Origin: Xanthobacteraceae bacterium | Lineage (GTDB): Bacteria > Pseudomonadota > Alphaproteobacteria > Rhizobiales > Xanthobacteraceae | NCBI GenBank assembly: GCA_030038995.1 | Contig: JASHQS010000204.1 | Span: forward strand, 1 to 34,018 | Direction: 5' to 3' | DNA: 34,018 nucleotides | In this document: piece by piece, positions 7,761 to 14,874 of the stretch | How the letters are laid out: each line of letters begins with the position of its first letter | Position numbering within the stretch: the first letter of the stretch is position 1 | Notes under the pieces: generated by a model | Databases searched by the model: none | Seen by the model: the letters and a program-made list of their open reading frames with translations, nothing else | What the model was told of the DNA's origin: nothing | Made by a program: the position numbers and the translations under genes

Positions 7761-8177
7761 ATGGCCGACAATTCAGGCGAACACTCTTTCATCGAGCTGA
7801 CGGCGCAAATCGTCGCCGCCTATATCGGCAACAATTCGGTGCCGAGCGCCGAAATCGCCAATCTGATCAGCCAAGTCCACGCCGCGCTCAAGCGCGTCGC
7901 CGGAGCCCCGGCGGCAATGCCGGCCGAGGCGCTAAAGCCCGCGGTGCCGGTCAAGCGCTCGATCGCTTCCGATTACATCGTCTGCCTGGAAGACGGTAAA
8001 AAATTCAAGTCGCTCAAGCGGCATCTGCACACCCAATACAAGATGACGCCGGAGCAGTACCGCGAGAAGTGGGGCCTGCCGCCGGATTACCCGATGGTCG
8101 CGCCCAATTACGCGGCCGCCCGGTCGCAGCTTGCCAAACAAATGGGCCTCGGTCAGCAACGGCGCCGCCGCAAGTAG
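7761..8177 (+). CDS. mucR: MucR/Ros-family transcriptional regulator
   Basis: 138 residues from ATG 7761; a longer start would add ten residues unlike the family. The protein has the Ros/MucR layout: an N-terminal oligomerisation region ([16 protein letters not shown]), then the DNA-binding domain [33 protein letters not shown] and [14 protein letters not shown]. Relative to the Ros Cys2His2 finger, Cys75 and His88 remain while the other ligand positions are Asp78 and Gln92/Tyr93, so zinc binding is doubtful; zinc-less members are known in Mesorhizobium. MucR proteins act as H-NS-like global repressors of exopolysaccharide, motility and virulence genes. It converges on sufE with an 11-bp gap. 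Confidence 0.93.
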   Translation: MADNSGEHSFIELTAQIVAAYIGNNSVPSAEIANLISQVHAALKRVAGAPAAMPAEALKPAVPVKRSIASDYIVCLEDGKKFKSLKRHLHTQYKMTPEQYREKWGLPPDYPMVAPNYAAARSQLAKQMGLGQQRRRRK

Positions 8178-8188
8178 CCGACGCGCCG

Positions 8189-8623
8189 TCAGACCGCCGC
8201 AGCGGCGAGCGCCGCCTGCGCCTCGGCATGGATGCGCTCGACCATCGAGCGGAAGCCGTTCGAGCGCTGCGGCGTCAAATGTTCGCGCAGGCCCATCTTG
8301 TCGAACAGTGCCAGCGCATCGGCGGCGAGAATGTCCTTGGCATGCCGGCCGGAGAACATCGCCAACAGGATCGCGATCAATCCGCGCACGATGTGGGCGT
8401 CGCTGTCGCCGGCAAACGTCAGGATGGGGCCGCCGGCGCCGTTCGGCCGCACATCGGTATCGAGCCAAACCTGGCTGGCGCAGCCCTGCACCTTGTTGGC
8501 CTCGTTATAGGCCGCCGGCGCAAGCGGCGGCAGCTGCCGGCCGAGCTCGATCAGGTAGCGGTAGCGATCGTCCCAGTCGTCGAGGATGGAGAAATTGTCG
8601 ATGATCTCTGCAATGTCGGCCAT
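8189..8623 (-). CDS. sufE: SufE family cysteine desulfuration protein
   Basis: 144 residues, typical length. It accepts persulfide sulfur from the desulfurase SufS and passes it to the Fe-S scaffold. The active Cys48 is in KVQGCASQVWL; the opening DNFSILDDWDDRYRYLIELG and the HIVRGLIAILLAMFSG and LREHLTPQRSNGFRSM blocks are characteristic. No other suf genes are nearby, as is usual for the stand-alone sufE of these bacteria. Confidence 0.95.
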   Translation of the reverse strand: MADIAEIIDNFSILDDWDDRYRYLIELGRQLPPLAPAAYNEANKVQGCASQVWLDTDVRPNGAGGPILTFAGDSDAHIVRGLIAILLAMFSGRHAKDILAADALALFDKMGLREHLTPQRSNGFRSMVERIHAEAQAALAAAAV

Positions 8624-8702
8624 CGTCCGGGCGTCCCACGTCCGCCCTTTATATAGAGGTTCGGGTCACGGAGGTCGATGTTCCGACGGCCAAACGGGCC
8701 GA

Positions 8703-9125
8703 CTAGACCGGATGCCTGCGATCCTTGTGCAGCGGCGGGCCGTGCCATGCCGGCGCCAGATCGGCGGGAATGAGGGTGTTTTGCGAATCCGGTCGTGCGG
8801 CGGCTTTGCCGGTGGCCGCCGTTCCAGCCGCCCCGGCCAGCGATCCGGTGTCGCGCGGCGCCAAAACCTCGCTCAAGAATTCATAAAGCATCTTGGCGCC
8901 GGCCTGCGCCCGGTATCCCATGGTGGTGGCGATCTCCGAGCCGACCGAGCATGCGCCGGGCTCACGCGTGCAAAAGCCGCGCAGATCGTGGACGGTCGCC
9001 GAGGCGGCCGAGATCGCATCGGCCGCGTGGACTTCGCCTTTGGAGGCGCCGCCCTGCGTGCTGCCGGTGGGCAAGAGCACGAGCACGATTCCGAGCCAGA
9101 ACGCCAATCGCAGCAGAAAAAACAT
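8703..9125 (-). CDS. DUF5330 family membrane-anchored protein
   Basis: 140 residues from ATG 9125 (MFFLLRLAFWLG), chosen because family members begin with this hydrophobic helix; GGGA lies just upstream. An in-frame extension to 9224 adds a low-complexity leader. One N-terminal membrane segment is followed by the conserved block TVHDLRGFCTREPGACSVG with two Cys that could form a disulfide in the periplasm. The tail is Ala/Pro-rich. Function unknown. Confidence 0.75.
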   Translation of the reverse strand: MFFLLRLAFWLGIVLVLLPTGSTQGGASKGEVHAADAISAASATVHDLRGFCTREPGACSVGSEIATTMGYRAQAGAKMLYEFLSEVLAPRDTGSLAGAAGTAATGKAAARPDSQNTLIPADLAPAWHGPPLHKDRRHPV

Positions 9126-9576
9126 CAGTCCCAAATCCCCGGCGGCACGCATTGCCGCAGCGGTTGGCACCCTAGCAGCCGGCGTTGAAAGCCGCGTTCG
9201 CGGGGCCGGATCGTTTTTGTCCATAATCGAGCAGAATACGCCGCGAATTTTCGCGCAATCCGAACGGCGTCTGAAAAAAATTATTTACCTAAAATTTCGG
9301 CGAATGGTCGCACGCCCCGCATCCCTGGCGTCGACACGATACTATCCGCTGTTTCGCGCGAGGCGAATGCGGCGGCAAATGCTGGGCGATCGGAAACCAG
9401 CAACAGGGCGTTCACCATGTCGTGCGATTCCGCGAAGGAAGTCGCGCCGCCGGCGTTATGGGGCGAGGTGGTTGCAGTCCGCCGCCCGCCTCCTTAGCGT
9501 TCGTTTAAGCGGCCTCTGACACGATCCCGCGCACAACAAGGGGAGCGCGTCTGCCCAACGGACGTGCGCAGGGAAC
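9126..9576. other. 451-bp divergent intergenic region
   Basis: It separates the DUF5330 gene (minus) from the PAS sensor gene (plus). An AT-rich patch (about 9275-9300, TTATTTACCTAAAATTT) is the likeliest promoter zone. No repeat, RNA gene or convincing further coding sequence is seen. Confidence 0.5.
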
Positions 9577-10632
9577 GTGGGTGCTTTCGCGCCAATCCGC
9601 GATTATGTCGAGACCCTGGTCCATCCGTCGGCGCAGCAGGACGCACTGACGGCGGCGCGTCACCGCGCCTTCATTGCGCCGCGGCTGATCGGTGGGATCG
9701 TCGCGCTCGCCGCCTTTCCGTTCTATCTGATCGTACGCGGCACGCCGAGCACCGCGGAATTCATCGTGCTCGGTTGGCCGGCCGTGCCGATCCTCTCGGC
9801 ATGCTTTTTGTCGCGCACCGGCGACTACGAGAGCGCGCATGTGCTTTCCGCAGTGGCGCTCACCGGCCTCGCATTGGTCGTTGCGGTTTGGACCGGCGGC
9901 ATCGGCTCATTTGCGGCCGTCTGGCTCGTCGTCGCCCCGCTCGAGGCCATGCTGTCGGCATCGCGCCGCGCCATCGCGACCGCATCAGTCGTGGCGCCGG
10001 GCGCCGTCGCCATATTGATATTGCTCGGCGCCGCCCATCTGTTGCCGAAAGGCGCCGGCGACGGAGGCACCGCGCTCGCCGCGCTCGGCATCGCATCCAC
10101 GGTCCTTTATGCCGCGGCGCTGGCGCTCGGTGCCGAGAATTTGGCGCGCTTGGGGTCCTTGCTGCTCCAGGCGGAGGAAGATCGCTATCGCCTGGTGGCG
10201 CACAACATGACCGATGTGATCACGCGCCATGGGCCCGATGGTGACGTACTGTTCGCCTCGCCTGCCGCCCAGTCCCTGTTCGGCGTGCCGATCGCTGCAC
10301 TGCATGGCCGCGGCCTTTTGCAGCGCGTCCATGTCGCCGATCGGCCCGCTTACTTGATGGCGTTGGGCGATTCGGCTGCATTGGCGGAAAGCCGCTCGAC
10401 GGAATTTCGCGTGCGTCGCGACGCCGAGGGCATCGTTGGCCCGCCATTCGTCTGGATCGAAATGCAATGCCACCCGCTCGAACAGAGAGGGGGCCCATCA
10501 AGCGGCAGGGGCGACCGCGAGGTAGTGGCCCTGCTGCGCGAGGTCAGGCGCCGCAAGCAAGAACGGCAGTCGTTTGAATTCATCCAGGCGGCGCGTGCGC
10601 CCGCTGCAATGCCGGTGAGAAAAAGTGCGTAG
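9577..10632 (+). CDS. Membrane PAS-domain sensor, DivJ-like N-terminus without kinase domain
   Basis: 351 residues from a GTG start (9577) with AGGGA upstream. After FAPIRDYVETLVHPSAQ come about six hydrophobic helices (residues 35-190), then a cytoplasmic PAS/PAC domain (about 205-335: RYRLVAHNMTDVITRHGPDG, LFASPAAQSLFG). The frame stops 25 residues later, after LLREVRRRKQERQ. There is no HisKA His box and no HATPase N, G1 or G2 box, either here or in the next gene. From memory, related Bradyrhizobiaceae proteins with this N-terminus continue into a full histidine kinase (DivJ/PdhS-like cell-cycle kinases). The stop overlaps the GTG of the next gene by 8 bases, so the short form is built into an operon. 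It may be a natural kinase-less receptor or a degenerate gene. Confidence 0.8.
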   Translation: MGAFAPIRDYVETLVHPSAQQDALTAARHRAFIAPRLIGGIVALAAFPFYLIVRGTPSTAEFIVLGWPAVPILSACFLSRTGDYESAHVLSAVALTGLALVVAVWTGGIGSFAAVWLVVAPLEAMLSASRRAIATASVVAPGAVAILILLGAAHLLPKGAGDGGTALAALGIASTVLYAAALALGAENLARLGSLLLQAEEDRYRLVAHNMTDVITRHGPDGDVLFASPAAQSLFGVPIAALHGRGLLQRVHVADRPAYLMALGDSAALAESRSTEFRVRRDAEGIVGPPFVWIEMQCHPLEQRGGPSSGRGDREVVALLREVRRRKQERQSFEFIQAARAPAAMPVRKSA

Positions 10633-11164
10633 GCGCCGTCACGAGCATCGCGGTCTCCCGGCGCGGGCCGCCGCGCAGGCCGGCGCGCTCGGAGCATTGC
10701 TGTGGGTGCGGCTGGCACGCCGGCCAGTCGATTCCATTGCGCTCCTGGTCGCGCTCGCCACGAGCCTGATCATCATCATCAATGCGCTCGTGCTGCAGTC
10801 GGGGGCGCATCCGGCACCGTTCTTTGCCGCTCCGGTGCCGCCGGCTCCAGCCGAGGGTACGCACCAGGAACCAGCAGCACCGGCGCATGCGGCGGCCACA
10901 CCGCATCCCTTGAGCAGCGAGGTTGCGGCACGGCCAAACGATCCCATTGCCCAACTCATCGGCATGTCGTCGCGCATCATGGCGGTGCAGCGCGCGTTGT
11001 CCGACTATGGCTATGGTCAGATCAGGCCGTCGGGCATTGTCGATGAGCCGACGAGGGCGGCGATCGAGCGGTTCGAGCGCGAGCGCGGCTTGCCGGTCAC
11101 CGGCAAGATGTCCAACCGCTTGGTGAGCGAGCTTGCGGCCATGATCGGTCATCCGCTCGACTGA
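10625..11164 (+). CDS. Membrane-anchored peptidoglycan-binding-domain protein
   Basis: 179 residues from GTG 10625, which overlaps the previous stop by 8 bases and implies translational coupling. An Arg-rich N-terminus precedes one membrane helix (about residues 37-58, SIALLVALATSLIIIINALV). A Pro/Ala-rich linker follows, then a PG_binding_1 domain (about 108-178: RIMAVQRALSDYGYGQIRPSG, DEPTRAAIERFERERGLPVTG, LVSEL). The domain should face the periplasm and bind the wall. There is no catalytic domain. The gene lies between the DivJ-like sensor and DUF1491, an arrangement I recall from related genomes. Confidence 0.88.
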   Translation: MRRRRHEHRGLPARAAAQAGALGALLWVRLARRPVDSIALLVALATSLIIIINALVLQSGAHPAPFFAAPVPPAPAEGTHQEPAAPAHAAATPHPLSSEVAARPNDPIAQLIGMSSRIMAVQRALSDYGYGQIRPSGIVDEPTRAAIERFERERGLPVTGKMSNRLVSELAAMIGHPLD

Positions 11165-11232
11165 GCACGCCGGGTTTGCCGCCACGGCCGTGGCGCGCCA
11201 TATCTGCGGCGATCAGCCGAGGCGAGGCGGAC

Positions 11233-11580
11233 ATGCGGCTCAAATCCGCGCTGTGGGTGGCAGCCTATCTGCGCCGCTGCCATGTCGAAGGCGTGTTTGC
11301 GGTAGTGCGCCGGCGCGGCGCCGAAGAGGCCGGCGCCGTCTTCGTGCGCATCAGCAGGCTCGACGGAACCTCGGACCTGTTCGGGCCGGCGCCGCAAAGC
11401 GCGTTCGACGCGCCGCCTGGGGTCGAACGCATGTTCAGCGCCGGCTTGGCCGAGCAGCCCGCCCCCGATGCCGCGGTGGACGCCTATTTGGTCCGCGAGG
11501 TCAAATTCGATCCGGACGTCTGGATCATCGAAGTCGAGGACCGTGCCGGCCGCAATTTTCTCGATCTGGTCGCGGGTTGA
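11233..11580 (+). CDS. DUF1491 family protein
   Basis: 115 residues from ATG 11233, preceded by GAGGCGG; an earlier in-frame ATG at 11176 would add 19 residues unlike the family. The N-terminal MRLKSALWVAAYLRRC, then VRRRGAEEAGAVFVRI, FGPAPQ, and DVWIIEVEDRAGRNFL near the end match the DUF1491 pattern. It is a small soluble alpha/beta protein of unknown function, third gene of the probable operon that starts at 9577. It converges on the DUF2336 gene with a 16-bp gap. Confidence 0.88.
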   Translation: MRLKSALWVAAYLRRCHVEGVFAVVRRRGAEEAGAVFVRISRLDGTSDLFGPAPQSAFDAPPGVERMFSAGLAEQPAPDAAVDAYLVREVKFDPDVWIIEVEDRAGRNFLDLVAG

Positions 11581-11596
11581 ACGTAGCAGCGCGGCG

Positions 11597-12574
11597 CTAC
11601 GAAGCCTCGCGCCGCACGCTCCTCAATGCCGGCGCAGGCATGCGCCGCGCCGGCGTGGGCTCTCGGGCGCCGAGCCCATCTGCCGCAGGAGCCGGCCGCT
11701 GCGCGGCGGCAGCATCGGCGTCGAGTGCCTGCCAGATTGCGACGAGGTCGTGCGCTGCTTGCGTGCTGATCTCATCGTAAAGCGCAGCAAGGGCGTGGAC
11801 GCGCTCAACCGAGTGTCCGACCGCGGTGTTGACGAATAACAGGATGCGATAAAGCAGATCGCGAGAAATGGCCAAGGCCTTGGCGGCCACCACAATCGGC
11901 TCGCCAAGCTCGTCGCCGGCAACACGCCGACCCTGTTGCCGCGAAATTCGCAACGACTGCGCCAGCGCCTGCACGAACTCCTCGCGCTTGCGGGCGAGCG
12001 CGGCGGCTTCCAGCCGCCGGCCTATAGTGGGGTCGCGCACGAGGGGCGAGCGCGCGGCGGGCAATGCCGCGACGATGTGGAGGTTGAGCAAGATGAGGCG
12101 CCGCTCGTTTGCCTTGGCGGCAAAGAACAGTTCGTTGAGTTCGCCGGCGATATCCGCGCTCAGGGTCGACGGCGCCGTATCTAAATTCTGTTGCGGCGAT
12201 GCAGCTTGGCGGCCGGCGGTGGTCAAAGCGGCCGGCTTCGGCTCGACGGGCCGGGGCGCGCTTTCCGCGGCCGTCTCCTGCCGCAGCGCGGCGGTCACTT
12301 CAGGCAGATCGCCGGCGAGCCGTTCGAGCACGCGCCGGGGCGGCGCAAGATGGCGCCCAAGGCGCGTCGCCACGGCGGCCCGCGTCGCCGCGTCCACCGA
12401 ATCCAGCAGCCGAAGCGCGAGTTCGGTATAGTGGCGGTCCTCTTCGGCGGTGTGGGTCAGCTTCTGGACATAAAGATCGGTCAGCACCCGCAGCAGCGTA
12501 GGGCGCATGTCGACCCCGCCGCGCAACCCGATATCGGTGAGGCCTTCGAGACTCCTGAGACTCGGCATTTCCAT
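11597..12574 (-). CDS. DUF2336 domain-containing protein
   Basis: 325 residues; a second Met two codons in (12568) is an alternative start. The N-terminal half reads as helical repeats (LTDLYVQKLTHTAEEDRHYT, LALRLLDSVD, VATRLGRHLAPPRRVLERLA), the DUF2336 pattern. A linker rich in Ala/Pro follows at about 105-140, then a second helical region with ELNELFFAAKANERRLILLN. There is no signal peptide. DUF2336 proteins are widespread in Hyphomicrobiales; I know of no firm function. It is divergent from the small gene at 12661. Confidence 0.85.
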   Translation of the reverse strand: MEMPSLRSLEGLTDIGLRGGVDMRPTLLRVLTDLYVQKLTHTAEEDRHYTELALRLLDSVDAATRAAVATRLGRHLAPPRRVLERLAGDLPEVTAALRQETAAESAPRPVEPKPAALTTAGRQAASPQQNLDTAPSTLSADIAGELNELFFAAKANERRLILLNLHIVAALPAARSPLVRDPTIGRRLEAAALARKREEFVQALAQSLRISRQQGRRVAGDELGEPIVVAAKALAISRDLLYRILLFVNTAVGHSVERVHALAALYDEISTQAAHDLVAIWQALDADAAAAQRPAPAADGLGAREPTPARRMPAPALRSVRREAS

Positions 12575-12660
12575 TGTTCGTTACTCGATTGCAACAGGGA
12601 TGCAGCAGTTCACTCGCAGCCCAGCCTAGGTCCTGGGCGTTAGCGGAGCGTTAACCTTGC

Positions 12661-12930
12661 ATGCCACTTAATCGGCAAGACGCCGCCAAACGTCGGATCG
12701 GGGGATCCGCGCAGGCGGTCGTCACAGGACAGTGGCTGGTGGGCAACGTCATCAAATTTCCCGACGACGGGCGCATCGTGCGTTTCGGCCGCAGCGGTAC
12801 TGAAGAATCGGCGACGATCATTATTCTGCCGGTCGTGCGCATCGAGCGTTACGCGGATTCTTCAGCCGAGGAGCCGCGCACAAATCCGCCCGCCGACAGC
12901 GGCGGCCGCCGACGCATGAGGCGCCGATAG
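12661..12930 (+). CDS. Small conserved hypothetical protein (89 aa)
   Basis: The core VGNVIKFPDDGRIVRFGRSG, then ESATIIILPVVRIERY, is recalled from short proteins of Bradyrhizobium-like genomes. It ends in an Arg-rich tail (GGRRRMRRR) that may bind nucleic acid. The start is uncertain: ATG 12661 has a weak site, while GTG 12739 (VGNVIKF) is preceded by AGGACAG and would give a protein that is almost only the conserved core. Function unknown. It is followed after 15 bases by the lipoprotein gene. Confidence 0.6.
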   Translation: MPLNRQDAAKRRIGGSAQAVVTGQWLVGNVIKFPDDGRIVRFGRSGTEESATIIILPVVRIERYADSSAEEPRTNPPADSGGRRRMRRR

Positions 12931-12945
12931 ACGGCGGCTCAAGCG

Positions 12946-13731
12946 ATGTCGCCGCGCGCTCGTCGCACCCGCGAGTTGGCGTCGCCGTTAGCGGCGTTGC
13001 TCGCCATCGTGCTTGCCGGTTGCTCCAGCATCGGCGATTTCGGCGAGCTTAAGCCTTCTCTTGTCAAGGACGACATCCACGCTTGGGTCGGGCAGGAAGC
13101 TGCCGCACGGGCCGGCGCACCGATCTCCGCTGCAAACCTGACTGACGACGAGCGCACGTTGCGCGACCTGGCGTTTCCACTGATCGAGCCGCCCTACGAT
13201 CGGCAGCGTTGGAATGCGGTGGTGTACGAATACGGTTGGGACCGCAGGTTCCGGCGCCGATTATGGATCGACGATCCGACTGTTTATTACGCGCATCTGC
13301 GGGGAGCCTTTTTCAGCTCGACCGCGGCGCGCTACAGCCGATTGTCGGACGACATCCGCAACGACATCGTGCGCATCGATCCATTCTTCGCCATTGCGCG
13401 CCGCGTGGTCGACCTCGATCGGCGGCGCGAGGCGAGCATGCACTCTGTTACGGATCTCAGTCCGGCGGAGGTGTTCGACGCACAGGCACGCATCGGCGAG
13501 AACACTCTCGTGGTTGGCTGGGTGCAGCGTGCGCTGATCGGGCGCTGCGCCGCTTATCGCTACGCGCTCGAACATCTCGCGGTTGCCGAGCCGGCGGCGG
13601 CCGCCGCCGACGTGGATCGCGTGCTCACGCGGCTGCAGCAGAAGATTGCGGCATACAATTTGGTGGCGGCGCCGAACTTTGCCGATGCGCCCGGGCCGGC
13701 GCTCGCGCGCGCCGCGTCCGGCGGCAGATGA
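12946..13731 (+). CDS. Hypothetical lipoprotein (261 aa)
   Basis: The signal peptide (Arg-rich start, LAALLAIVLAGC) carries a lipobox with Cys26, so the mature protein is membrane-anchored and periplasmic. The mature region is mostly helical, with WNAVVYEYGWDRRFRRRLW, YYAHLRGAFFSSTAARYSRL and VVGWVQRALIGRCAAYRYAL as distinctive blocks. Two cysteines (Cys26 and one in GRCAAY) are seen. I do not recognise the family. It probably shares a transcript with the gene at 12661. Its stop codon abuts that of the convergent DUF1254 gene with no intergenic base. Confidence 0.75.
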   Translation: MSPRARRTRELASPLAALLAIVLAGCSSIGDFGELKPSLVKDDIHAWVGQEAAARAGAPISAANLTDDERTLRDLAFPLIEPPYDRQRWNAVVYEYGWDRRFRRRLWIDDPTVYYAHLRGAFFSSTAARYSRLSDDIRNDIVRIDPFFAIARRVVDLDRRREASMHSVTDLSPAEVFDAQARIGENTLVVGWVQRALIGRCAAYRYALEHLAVAEPAAAAADVDRVLTRLQQKIAAYNLVAAPNFADAPGPALARAASGGR

Positions 13732-14283
13732 TCATTCGACCGGTTCGCTGCGGCACTGCGCGGCGGCGAGCGCCCGCTGCGCCATGGGCATCAAGCCCGG
13801 CTCCGGCGCCAGCGCGCGCAGCACGATGAGCCCGGTGGTCGTCGGCGAATCGATGATCAAGCGGTCCGCCGCGGTGACGTCCTCTTCCTCGGGGACCTGG
13901 GCGTGCTGCGCCGGCGTCATCAGGTCGAGCTCGATGGCGCGCCGTCCGGCGGCACGATCGTTGATCGCATAGTAGGCGACGCTGTCGCGCGTATAGAACG
14001 TGACCGACGTATAGGCTTCGCTCACCGGCGCGTTGAGCTTGATCGAGCCGGCGGACAGGTCGTAGCGGCAAACCGCGACGGCAAAGGCCGGATCCATGAA
14101 CGGCAGGACGGCATGCTGCGCCGTGGAGGCGGGCAGCGGCACCATGCCGTTGATGGGCGTGAAGGCCGCAAGCCGCGAATACGCGTCCTGGGTTGCCGCG
14201 CGCGGCATCGCCAACACCGTCGCAAGGTGGACGATGCCGCCCAGCAAGATTCCGCCCAGCACCCACAGCAGCCAGCGGATCAT
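13732..14283 (-). CDS. DUF1254 domain-containing membrane protein
   Basis: 183 residues. ATG 14283 overlaps the stop of the DUF1214 gene by 4 bases (ATGA), the classic coupling arrangement, and begins a membrane helix (MIRWLLWVLGGILLGGIVH). The rest is a DUF1254-type beta-rich domain: FTPINGMVPLPASTAQH, MDPAFAVAVCRYDLSAG, APVSEAYTSVTFYTRDSVAYY and a C-terminal Cys. It should face the periplasm. DUF1254 and DUF1214 are often halves of one protein; here they are separate neighbouring genes. Function unknown. Confidence 0.85.
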   Translation of the reverse strand: MIRWLLWVLGGILLGGIVHLATVLAMPRAATQDAYSRLAAFTPINGMVPLPASTAQHAVLPFMDPAFAVAVCRYDLSAGSIKLNAPVSEAYTSVTFYTRDSVAYYAINDRAAGRRAIELDLMTPAQHAQVPEEEDVTAADRLIIDSPTTTGLIVLRALAPEPGLMPMAQRALAAAQCRSEPVE

Positions 14284-14858
14284 GAGCAACCCTTTCGCGC
14301 CACCGCGGGCATCGGACCTTCCTTCATCGTGGTGGCGGCCACGCCGATCGGCGTGTCGTAGAGCCGCCACACCAGGACGAAACGTTCGATGCCGCCGGTC
14401 GGCAGCCAATTGCCCGGCCGCGCCAGCGGCGCCACCGCGACGACGAACCGGCCGTCCGCCTTGCGCACGATTTCCGCGCTGGTGAAGCCGTGGCGACCGA
14501 TCGCGTTTGCCACCAGCCGGCCTGCTACGTCGTAGAGTGTCACGGTCCAAAACCGCGCCGGCGGCGTCATGCCGCTTATGGTGAAGCTGCAGCGGCCGTC
14601 GAAGACATGGCCGGCATCATCGGCGCGGGCATAGAACGCGACGCCGTCGCCGATGCCGATCGGCAATTCGCCGTCGCGGGCGATGCCGGCATGGGCATAA
14701 GGATCGATGTCCTGCGATCCGCTTTTCGGCCAAGCCGTCCAGGCGCCGATCGTCAGCGAGCCGAAGGCGACGCCGCGGGTGAGCGTCAGCCATGTGGTGC
14801 CGAGGCCGATGACCGCGGCTAGCGCAAAAGTAAAAAACGTGCCGAAGAGAAGGCGCAT
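14280..14858 (-). CDS. DUF1214 domain-containing protein
   Basis: 192 residues with an N-terminal signal anchor (LFGTFFTFALAAVIGLGTTWL). The DUF1214 signature is clear: FGSLTIGAWTAWPKSG, DPYAHAGIARDGELPIGIGD, PPARFWTVTLYDVAGRLV, RHGFTSAEIVRKADG and RPGNWLPTGG. It is coupled to the DUF1254 gene by a 4-base overlap and starts 16 bases after the penicillin-binding protein gene, so the three probably form one operon. A cell-envelope role is inferred only from that context. Confidence 0.9.
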   Translation of the reverse strand: MRLLFGTFFTFALAAVIGLGTTWLTLTRGVAFGSLTIGAWTAWPKSGSQDIDPYAHAGIARDGELPIGIGDGVAFYARADDAGHVFDGRCSFTISGMTPPARFWTVTLYDVAGRLVANAIGRHGFTSAEIVRKADGRFVVAVAPLARPGNWLPTGGIERFVLVWRLYDTPIGVAATTMKEGPMPAVARKGCS

Positions 14859-14874
14859 GGCGCAACGCGCTCAA

